Of a stretch of 14,677 bases of DNA, positions 8,950 through 14,600 are shown in pieces. The position numbers and the translations under genes were made by a program. The notes beneath the pieces are model-generated. The model did no database searches. It saw nothing but the letters and a program-made list of their open reading frames with translations, and was not told the DNA's origin. This stretch comes from Candidatus Lithacetigena glycinireducens (GTDB lineage: Bacteria; Coprothermobacterota; HKB111). Every line of letters begins with the position of its first letter. Position 1 is the first letter of the stretch. Where the stretch lies: positions 1 through 14,677 of the forward strand of contig QLUP01000012.1 of assembly GCA_018725485.1 (NCBI GenBank), given 5' to 3'.

Positions 8950-9755
8950 TTTTTTGTGATATTTATCTTAACATTTTCCGATGCGCCGAATAATTCAGCT
9001 TTTAGTCCTGTGAATAGTATTGGCTCATTATTTCTCGGATGTACAGAAATCGAAATGACATGGGAGCGATCAATTAAAAGGGTAGCGAATTGCCAGCGTT
9101 TCGAGGCGTGATTTGGTATATGACCATTCTGAAGTTTAATATCTTTATCATTACTCACATGAAACCAAAAACCATTTGATAAGCCACTAATTCCCTCCCC
9201 GGTACCCTTAAGAAAAGATTCTTTTAATGTCCAGTAAATTACCGCGCGTAAACATTTCTCTGATTTTGGCAACGATCTCACGTCTTCTGCTTCTCTCGGA
9301 TCGAGGATCGAAATATAATCATTGCGATTATCTAATGCGTTAAAATTTTCTATGTCAATCCCTATCGAAAAATCTGATAATGCGCAACAAACTATTTCTC
9401 GCGTACGAGACAGATTAAAATGCACCCTATTTGGTAAACTAATCTGTTCTGGTTTGCCTAACTGAGATTTGCGAAATATCCAATCTCTTGGGGATATAGG
9501 AAAATGTGAACTCAACGATGTTCGCAATAACGCATGGGCGGTGATAAAAGAATTTCTATCCTCAATAAATCTGAATGCTAATGCTTTTTTACGCTCATCT
9601 TCACATAAGACGCCAAAATATTCATCCCGAATGAGGTTAATAACATTTGGTACGCGAACAGCATACACGAATGTATGTCCAAGATCACGATCAAGGGCTT
9701 GATAACGACAAACCTGTTTGGAATTATATGCTAAATTCATTACCTGCATAACCAT
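8946..9755 (-). CDS. Sfp-type 4'-phosphopantetheinyl transferase
   Basis: This enzyme transfers phosphopantetheine from CoA to carrier-domain serines; here the likely targets are Ser547 of the A-T protein and Ser1538 of the megasynthase. At 269 residues it has the length of Sfp/EntD-class enzymes and the expected motif order: GKPE at 100-103, FNLSRT at 113-118, GIDIE at 132-136 with the Mg-binding Asp134 and Glu136, and WTLKESFLKG at 175-184 with Glu179 and Lys183. It overlaps the VanX-like gene by 32 nt if the first ATG is used. ATGs at codons 3 and 6 are alternatives, and no strong Shine-Dalgarno decides between them. Its presence makes the cluster self-sufficient for carrier activation. 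Confidence 0.93.
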   Translation of the reverse strand: MVMQVMNLAYNSKQVCRYQALDRDLGHTFVYAVRVPNVINLIRDEYFGVLCEDERKKALAFRFIEDRNSFITAHALLRTSLSSHFPISPRDWIFRKSQLGKPEQISLPNRVHFNLSRTREIVCCALSDFSIGIDIENFNALDNRNDYISILDPREAEDVRSLPKSEKCLRAVIYWTLKESFLKGTGEGISGLSNGFWFHVSNDKDIKLQNGHIPNHASKRWQFATLLIDRSHVISISVHPRNNEPILFTGLKAELFGASENVKINITKK

Positions 9756-10533
9756 AGAAAGCCACTGCTTGTTTACTGATTAAAGCCCACATCTGGTCTC
9801 CATAACTAAAATGCCACCACTCTTTAGGATGCTGAGTAAATCCTTCAGCACTCATGAGATGGTATAACAACCGCCGATTCTTTTGCGCCTCGATAATCGT
9901 AAAACTTTTATGATCTTGGCAGTTCTCAAAATAGGTTGAGTGTGATCTTTCTGTGATATCATCAAAAATTGAACCCATTTCTAACAGATGACCTGTTTCT
10001 TTGAAGCAAAGTGTTAAATCTACGGCCGCACCGGTAGAGTGTGGTGGAATTGAAGTGAGTAACCCCTCTTTATTTTTAGCGCCTTTTGCCCAATAAGAAC
10101 TGGCCTCTTTTTTAATCCATTCCTCATCTTTTTCTGGATATGTTGAACGTAAATATTGAGGAACCCACTGATGATAAAAATAGTTCTGGACTGCCAATGG
10201 TCGAAAGACATCAAAAATAAACAGCTCGATTCCAACAAATTTTAATTTCTCGTTAATCCGACTTAATTTTTCAACAACAGTTTTACGAGATCTCAATTCG
10301 GGTATCGAGCCAGGGATTGATTGGTAATACGGCGGATTAAATTGTGAGTGGTAGTAATTTACGCCCGTGATATCGAATTCACGTAAATCAACCAAAGTTT
10401 CTCTAGAAAGAGGGTTTTTATTATCGATTTTAATCATCTGATAATTACGAACAGATTCAATATCAAAATCAGGATTAGGTATAGGTACATCCTTCCATTT
10501 CAGTATGTCGTTGTAGGTATTATCCATTTTCAT
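9724..10533 (-). CDS. VanX-like D-alanyl-D-alanine dipeptidase (peptidase family M15D)
   Basis: This is a predicted zinc D,D-dipeptidase of 269 residues, longer than VanX (about 200). The zinc and catalytic residues are all present with VanX spacing: His165 and Asp172 in PPHSTGAAVDL (HxxxxxxD), Glu238 and His241 in EWWHF, and Arg111 in FDVFRPLAV, matching the transition-state arginine. No signal peptide is visible, so it acts in the cytoplasm as VanX does. The extra length is an N-terminal region of about 45 residues plus insertions around 120-160. It starts 2 nt after the proS stop and overlaps the PPTase gene. Within a biosynthetic operon it could trim the product, detoxify it, or alter cell-wall precursors as immunity. 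No VanH/VanA ligase pair is present, so glycopeptide resistance proper is not supported. The family is sure; the role is unknown. Confidence 0.9.
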   Translation of the reverse strand: MKMDNTYNDILKWKDVPIPNPDFDIESVRNYQMIKIDNKNPLSRETLVDLREFDITGVNYYHSQFNPPYYQSIPGSIPELRSRKTVVEKLSRINEKLKFVGIELFIFDVFRPLAVQNYFYHQWVPQYLRSTYPEKDEEWIKKEASSYWAKGAKNKEGLLTSIPPHSTGAAVDLTLCFKETGHLLEMGSIFDDITERSHSTYFENCQDHKSFTIIEAQKNRRLLYHLMSAEGFTQHPKEWWHFSYGDQMWALISKQAVAFYGYAGNEFSI

Positions 10534-10535
10534 AG

Positions 10536-11993
10536 CTAATAGGATTTGGCAAACAACACTCGCTTATCTGATGGTCTTCCGCTTTTCACGCATACACCTG
10601 CTTCTTTAGGTTGATCAAACGGAATGCAACGAATGGTGGCGCCAGTTTCTTCTTTGATTTGTTTTTCAACCTCCGCGTCACCGCACCAGTGCGTGAGGAC
10701 GAAATTACCATCGTTTATCGCACGCACGAAATCTTCCCATGAATCCACGTTTTTTGTATGCATGGTAAGACGCTCTTTTGAACGAGCAAAGAGATCACTT
10801 TGAATGGTATCAAGAAGTGTTGTAATTGCTTCTGGAAGAGAAGTAAGAAACACGGTCTGTTTCGCTCCGGTATCTCTGCGCGCAAGGATGGCGGAATCGC
10901 TTGTAATGTCTTTCGGCCCGAGTTCGATTCGCACTGGCACACCCTTTTTCTCCCATTCATAAAACTTTTCACCCGGGCGCAGTTCACGGATATCAAGCTC
11001 ACAACGAATACCGGCATCGTTTAATCTACGCGCAATCTCACGCGCCGCATCCGTGACTCGCCCCACATCAGCCCCATGACCTATGGTAGTGATTACAGCC
11101 TGTATTGGAGCGATGCGAGGAGGTAGTATGAGTCCCTTGTCGTCGCTGTGGGACATAATAAGACCTCCGATGGTGCGCGTGGAAAGTCCCCAACTGGTTT
11201 GCGAGGCATACTTACGTTCTCCTTTCTCATCCAAAAACATTACGTCGAATACCTTGGCGAAGTTTTCGCCAAGATTGTGCGATGTGGAGAATTGAAGCGC
11301 TTTGCCGTCTTGCATCATCGCTTCAATAGTGTATGTCTTGTACGCTCCGGCAAATTTTTCGGATTCCGATTTCATGCCTGGCACGACGGCGATTGCCATG
11401 ATATTCTCGGCAAAGTCACGGTATACTTCAAGCATGTCTCGCGCAAACGAGTCTGCTTCTTCCGGCATTGCATGCGCCGTGTGTCCTTCCTGCCAGAGAA
11501 ATTCGGTTGTGCGCAAGAAAAGCCGCGGACGCATTTCCCAACGCACCACGTTTACCCATTGATTGATGAGAAGCGGAAGATCGCGATACGATTGTATCCA
11601 GTTTGAAAAAGCGTCATATATGATTGTCTCCGACGTCGGACGCACAACAATCGGCTCCTCAAGCTCTTTGCCGCCAGCATGCGTCACCACCGCAACCTCT
11701 GGTGCAAATCCTTCAACGTGCTGCACTTCTTTTTTGAGAAACTTCTCCGGAATAAAGAGGGGAAAGTACGCATTCTTTACTCCAATCTTCTTGAAACGCA
11801 TATCAAGTATGCTTTGAATACGTTCCCAAAGCGCATATCCGTACGGCTTGATGATCATCGTGCCGCGCACGGGACCGTTTTCGGCCAAATCAGCCGCAGC
11901 GATTATATCCAAGTACCATGCTGAATAGTCTTCGTGACGAGGGGTAATCTTTCTCTCTTCATTTTTGTCTGTATTATTTTTGATCATAGTCAT
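10536..11993 (-). CDS. proS: Prolyl-tRNA synthetase, archaeal/eukaryotic type (class II)
   Basis: This enzyme charges tRNA(Pro) with proline. The 485-residue protein shows class II features: motif 1 region around 55-82, the TSE loop (RPTSET, 118-123), motif 2 (FLRTTEFLWQEGHTAH, 159-174) and motif 3 (about 268-296). An anticodon-binding domain follows from about 295, then a C-terminal domain ending in tyrosine (FAKSY). The short form without the bacterial editing insertion, together with the terminal Tyr, marks the archaeal/eukaryotic (ProS type 3) subgroup. Of the four zinc cysteines I recall for Thermus ProRS, Cys437 and Cys468 remain, while the others are Val442 and Ser471. The gene overlaps matB by 4 nt (ATGA) and ends 2 nt before the VanX-like gene. 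Its GC content looks higher than its neighbours' (sampled lines 45-55% versus 37-38%). It is either the host's housekeeping gene captured in the operon or a resistant second copy. No editing domain is seen. Confidence 0.96.
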   Translation of the reverse strand: MTMIKNNTDKNEERKITPRHEDYSAWYLDIIAAADLAENGPVRGTMIIKPYGYALWERIQSILDMRFKKIGVKNAYFPLFIPEKFLKKEVQHVEGFAPEVAVVTHAGGKELEEPIVVRPTSETIIYDAFSNWIQSYRDLPLLINQWVNVVRWEMRPRLFLRTTEFLWQEGHTAHAMPEEADSFARDMLEVYRDFAENIMAIAVVPGMKSESEKFAGAYKTYTIEAMMQDGKALQFSTSHNLGENFAKVFDVMFLDEKGERKYASQTSWGLSTRTIGGLIMSHSDDKGLILPPRIAPIQAVITTIGHGADVGRVTDAAREIARRLNDAGIRCELDIRELRPGEKFYEWEKKGVPVRIELGPKDITSDSAILARRDTGAKQTVFLTSLPEAITTLLDTIQSDLFARSKERLTMHTKNVDSWEDFVRAINDGNFVLTHWCGDAEVEKQIKEETGATIRCIPFDQPKEAGVCVKSGRPSDKRVLFAKSY

Positions 11994-13495
11994 TTGAATA
12001 AGTTATTGTATGTCGAACGTAATATGCTTTTTTGTACTTTGCCCATTGCGTTCTTCGGCAACGCGTCGGTAAATATTATCTTGAGCGGTACTTTATACTG
12101 CGCAAGATCTCTTTTTAGATCAGTTAGTAAATCGGGTTCTGATAAATTAAAAGTTTGTTTCGTAACTACTACTGCGACTACGCCTTCACCGAAATCATGA
12201 TGGGGTACGCCAATAACCGCACTCTCGATTACGCCAGAAATCTTATTTAACCGTTCCTCAACTTCTTTAGGATACACATTTAATCCGCAAGTGATAATTA
12301 AATCTTTTTGTCTCCCAACAATATGCAAGTATCCTTTCTGATCGATGAAGCCCAAGTCGCCCGTGATAAAAAAACCGTCGCTTCTAAATTCAACCTTAGT
12401 TTTTTCTGGTGCTTGCCAATAACCTTTGAATACATTAGGCCCCCTTACTTCGATAAGCCCAATTTTGCCATCAGGTAATATGTCGCCAGTGGATTGATCG
12501 GTGACTCGCACTGAAATACCATGCAAGGGGAAACCAACTGTGCCTGGAATACGCTCGCTGTCATACGGATTGGAAGTAATCATGCCTGTTTCCGTCATGC
12601 CATATCGCTCCAGTATTGTATGTTCTGTCCTCTTGAACCATTCTTCATGGGCATCCGCCAGCAGCGGGGCTGAACCCGAAATGAATAAGCGAATAGGTTT
12701 AACTAAATCTGGCATTAAGCACTCATCTTGCATTAATAATGTGTAATACGTTGGCACCCCCATCATCACCGTTGCGCTTGAAATGTGTTTGATTACCTCG
12801 TTAACATCAAATTTCTGCAAGAAGATCATCGACGAACCGGCGACCAAAGTTACATTGGTTGCGACAAATAATCCATGTACATGAAAGATAGGGAGAGCGT
12901 GCAGTAGCATATCTGGTTGAGAGAATTTCCAAGTTTTACAGAGAGCTTCAGCATTAGAACGCAGGTTTTCGTGCGTAATCATTGCTCCTTTAGATCTGCC
13001 GGTCGTCCCCGATGTATACACGATCGCGGCAAGATCATCATCTTTACATTTCGCATCTTTAAAGTTGACTGATTCTTTCTTTGCTTTCTCTAAAAAAGTT
13101 CCGGAAGTTCCGTCGTTGCCAAGAGTTTCTATGGAAATATCTAGTTTCCCGATTATTGATCGCACTAATTCTTTTTTATCAATATCAACAATAACAACTT
13201 TCGGTTGTGAGTCTTGAATAAAATATTCAAGTTCGCTCTTTGTATAGGCAGGGTTGATGGGCGTAAACACAAATCCTGCGCGCAGACAGGCGATATACAC
13301 GATAAGTGCTTCAGCGCTTTTCTCGGTATACATTATTACCCTGTCACCCTTTCGTACGCTTTTACTAATTAGTGTATTCGCAAATCGAGACGACAATGCG
13401 TTCATTTGGGCATACGTAATAACTGATCCATCGGGTCGGATAATAAAGTTGTTGTCTGAAACTAAAACTTTTTTATATTTGGTTAAAAAATTCAT
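11990..13495 (-). CDS. matB: Malonyl-CoA synthetase (MatB-like acyl-CoA ligase)
   Basis: This ANL-superfamily ligase is predicted to make malonyl-CoA from malonate, ATP and CoA, the extender unit needed by the KS. At 501 residues it matches MatB length. The P-loop is YTSGTTGRSKGAMITHENL (160-178). The stretch LPIFHVHGLFVATNV (201-215) and ERYGMTETGM followed by SNPYDSERIPGTVGFP (297-323) are the segments I associate with MatB rather than with acetyl- or fatty-acyl-CoA ligases. The hinge motif is GRQKDLI and the catalytic lysine is Lys486 in MGKVQK. It starts 2 nt after the regulator gene and overlaps proS by 4 nt, so it is early in the operon. A dedicated malonyl-CoA source would make sense in a host with little or no fatty-acid synthesis. 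The ANL family is certain. Malonate specificity is likely; methylmalonate or a related diacid is the main alternative. Confidence 0.85.
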   Translation of the reverse strand: MNFLTKYKKVLVSDNNFIIRPDGSVITYAQMNALSSRFANTLISKSVRKGDRVIMYTEKSAEALIVYIACLRAGFVFTPINPAYTKSELEYFIQDSQPKVVIVDIDKKELVRSIIGKLDISIETLGNDGTSGTFLEKAKKESVNFKDAKCKDDDLAAIVYTSGTTGRSKGAMITHENLRSNAEALCKTWKFSQPDMLLHALPIFHVHGLFVATNVTLVAGSSMIFLQKFDVNEVIKHISSATVMMGVPTYYTLLMQDECLMPDLVKPIRLFISGSAPLLADAHEEWFKRTEHTILERYGMTETGMITSNPYDSERIPGTVGFPLHGISVRVTDQSTGDILPDGKIGLIEVRGPNVFKGYWQAPEKTKVEFRSDGFFITGDLGFIDQKGYLHIVGRQKDLIITCGLNVYPKEVEERLNKISGVIESAVIGVPHHDFGEGVVAVVVTKQTFNLSEPDLLTDLKRDLAQYKVPLKIIFTDALPKNAMGKVQKSILRSTYNNLFK

Positions 13496-13497
13496 AA

Positions 13498-13710
13498 CTA
13501 TTTTATTAAATCCTCAATTGGAGCATTTAACGCTTTGGCAATCTTTTTCAAGGTTTCAATAGTAGGATTATCTTGCTTTCCTGCCTCAATGTTAATAAGT
13601 GTATTATTAGAAACATCAGCAAGACGAGCTAGTTTTTCCTGCGATAAGCCCGCTTTTTCTCGCAATCTCTTTACGGTTTTTGCTATGTTGTTTTTACTTG
13701 ACTCTGCCAT
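13498..13710 (-). CDS. XRE/Cro-family transcriptional regulator, probable autoregulator of the operon
   Basis: This 70-residue protein is a single HTH_3 domain. LREKAGLSQEKLARLADVS (16-34) forms helices 1-2, NNTLINIEAGK (35-45) contains the recognition helix, and TIETLKKIAKALNAPIEDLI (50-69) closes the fold. No sensory domain is fused, as in Cro/C-protein-like DNA binders. It is the first gene of the operon, 2 nt upstream of matB. Its start codon directly abuts a 26-bp imperfect inverted repeat that overlaps the predicted promoter, so repression or activation of its own operon is the natural inference. The start used is the first ATG in frame, and the protein is complete from there. Confidence 0.92.
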   Translation of the reverse strand: MAESSKNNIAKTVKRLREKAGLSQEKLARLADVSNNTLINIEAGKQDNPTIETLKKIAKALNAPIEDLIK

Positions 13711-13726
13711 AATTTATTGGTAATAT
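13698..13726 (+). promoter_or_regulatory. Candidate rightward promoter
   Basis: TTGACT (13698-13703), a 17-nt spacer and TAATAT (13721-13726) form a good sigma70-like arrangement reading right, starting near 13733. It sits inside the 5' end of the regulator gene and the left repeat arm. No convincing gene follows: an in-frame ATG at 13748 has no Shine-Dalgarno and its frame soon runs antisense through the transposase remnant. It could drive a short or antisense RNA, or be fortuitous in AT-rich DNA. Confidence 0.25.
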
Positions 13727-13790
13727 TAAATTGTGGTATACTTATATATGAACATCATCGCTTCCCACAATCTAATGTTACCAAAATATT
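13711..13790. promoter_or_regulatory. 26-bp imperfect inverted repeat, candidate operator
   Basis: The left arm 13711-13736 and the reverse complement of the right arm 13765-13790 agree at 22 of 26 positions. The inner 18 bases of the left arm are GGTAATATTAAATTGTGG, against GGTAACATTAGATTGTGG from the right arm. A 28-bp spacer separates the arms. The left arm touches the regulator's ATG (13708-13710). Long matched arms around a promoter, beside an XRE gene, suggest an operator bound at two sites or looped. An RNA hairpin is less likely because only the left arm would fall in the operon transcript. Confidence 0.65.
13741..13770 (-). promoter_or_regulatory. Candidate sigma70-type promoter of the operon
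   Basis: On the minus strand, TTGTGG (13770-13765) and TATAAG (13746-13741) are separated by 18 nt. The -35 is poor and the -10 matches the consensus at 5 of 6 positions. Transcription would start near 13735, about 25 nt before the regulator's ATG. The -35 lies in the right arm of the inverted repeat and the start point in the left arm, which suits control by the regulator. An alternative -10, TATATA, gives a 16-nt spacer. Confidence 0.4.
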
Positions 13791-13866
13791 TGATAATAGT
13801 CAAAGAAAAAGGGAGTAAAAATTCAAAAGCACGCGCACAGATCCGCTATGGCAAAAAGTCAACGAA
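13791..13866. other. Intergenic stretch between operator and transposase remnant
   Basis: Its left half is A-rich and its right half GC-richer, with CATAGCGGATC on the minus strand (13851-13841). It probably holds the join between old flanking DNA and the IS110-type fragment. I see no RNA gene or supported coding sequence. A short plus-strand frame from 13748 crosses it, but its first 40 or so codons match nothing I recognise. Confidence 0.35.
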
Positions 13867-14190
13867 TCATGGCTGTGGACATCGGTATTCAGTTCCGTGC
13901 TTTAGCATCATATACACAACGGTCACCATGTGCCGTCGCAGACACACCAGTGCTTGGCTCTTCGTCTTCCCCTCGGACACTTTCTTCTTGAAGTATGCGC
14001 GGGCAGCGTTGTTTCCGGTCGGCGATATCTGCGAGAGCGCCATGCGATGGAACGCGCAATTCAATCGTCGGTTGCCACTCTTGGTCTTTCGGTATCTCGT
14101 CGTCTTTCCGCTGGAATGTTCTCGAGGTGCACACCCCGCATATTTGGCAAGCGATGCCGGACTCTTGAAGCGTGCAATGTCGCCAATATC
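13867..14190 (-). pseudogene. IS110-family transposase, C-terminal fragment
   Basis: The minus strand reads an open frame of 107 codons ending in TGA at 13867. It begins IGDIARFKSPASLAKYAG, then APREHSSGK, SGNRRLNCAFHRMA and ARAYFKKKVSEGKTK, and ends LKHGTEYRCPQP. This order is the C-terminal Transposase_20 region of IS110 elements (GDI.RF.S...LA.YAGL.P....SG, then the helical SxN-R-L...A...A tail). The N-terminal DEDD nuclease part is missing, and the fragment joins directly to an IS3-type sequence. It is therefore a non-functional remnant. Confidence 0.75.
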
Positions 14191-14600
14191 AACCTTCCAG
14201 TTTCCATAGAATGACTCTTGATATCCATTCTGCCATGGTGCTTTTTAGACATTGATTGAGCAATTTTGAAGTTTGCAAGGATTGCACGGAACAGTTGCGA
14301 CCTCTCCTAGGTTTTATGCCAAACTTCTTCATGACCCTGAGGATAGGCTTGCGGTTCATCCCAAGCTCCATAGCAACTCGCTTGTGACCGTAACTGGGAT
14401 GCTTGTCGAGCACTCCCTCAATCTTTTCTCGGAGCGCCATGTCTCTCGGGTCGAGTAGCGAGGAATATCAGAATGTATTCTTTAACGTCTTTTGGCACAT
14501 GCACCCCCTTCTTGCTGACATATGTTTGATTGTTTTCCATAACACAAGATTACTCTATTAATTAGAGATACTTTGTGTCCAAGATTTGGGGTACCTCTCA
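14176..14600 (-). mobile_element. Decayed IS3-family element, right-hand copy
   Basis: The outer end (14526-14600) is identical to 1-75 and starts TGAGAGGTACCCC on the minus strand. The element then runs into transposase sequence and stops where the IS110-type fragment begins, near 14176-14190. Only about 425 bp remain of an element normally around 1.2 kb or more, so the catalytic core and the opposite end are lost. This copy cannot move by itself, though its intact end could still be used by a transposase supplied in trans. Confidence 0.75.
14190..14540 (-). pseudogene. IS3-family transposase, frameshifted and internally deleted
   Basis: Translation starts at ATG 14540 (MENNQTYVSKKGVHVPKDVK) and stops at 14418 after 40 codons. 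One extra base near 14452-14454 explains this: removing it restores ATDPRDMALREKIEGVL, followed by the HTH_21 region HPSYGHKRVAMELGMNRK and VMKKFGIKPRR. An internal deletion near 14300 then skips most of the DDE (rve) domain, rejoining at LFRAILANFKIAQSMSKK. A second frameshift in the T-run at 14242-14246 precedes APWQNGYQESFYGNWK, the conserved IS3 stretch around the last catalytic Glu. The frame then merges into the IS110-type fragment. It is clearly a pseudogene. Confidence 0.75.

Larger units (their letters stand above)
1..14600. repeat. Direct-repeat pair 1-75 and 14526-14600 bracketing the operon
   Basis: The two copies are identical over 75 bases and in the same orientation, about 14.5 kb apart. 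The similarity ends sharply on the outer side of the element (76 and 14601), and the left copy is cut by the window edge. Directly repeated IS ends around a gene cluster allow composite-transposon movement, or loss by recombination. They can also mislead short-read assembly. Confidence 0.85.

Noticed and set aside
9724-10533. A glycopeptide-resistance (van) cluster
   Set aside because: Only a VanX-like peptidase is present. There is no D-Ala-D-Lac ligase, no D-lactate dehydrogenase and no VanRS two-component system.
11148-11606. A 152-codon plus-strand frame inside proS
   Set aside because: It is antisense to motif 2 and motif 3 of an unmistakable ProRS, and its composition is that of a shadow frame.
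13733-14209. A 158-codon plus-strand frame to the right of the operator
   Set aside because: Most of it is antisense to the clear IS110-type frame. The start has no ribosome site, and the first 40 or so codons match no family I know.
14061-14252. A 63-codon minus-strand frame starting MSKKHHGRMD
   Set aside because: Its first codons are the real IS3 frame just before a one-base shift in the A-run. After that it reads out of frame through the IS3 and IS110-type sequences, so it is not a separate gene.
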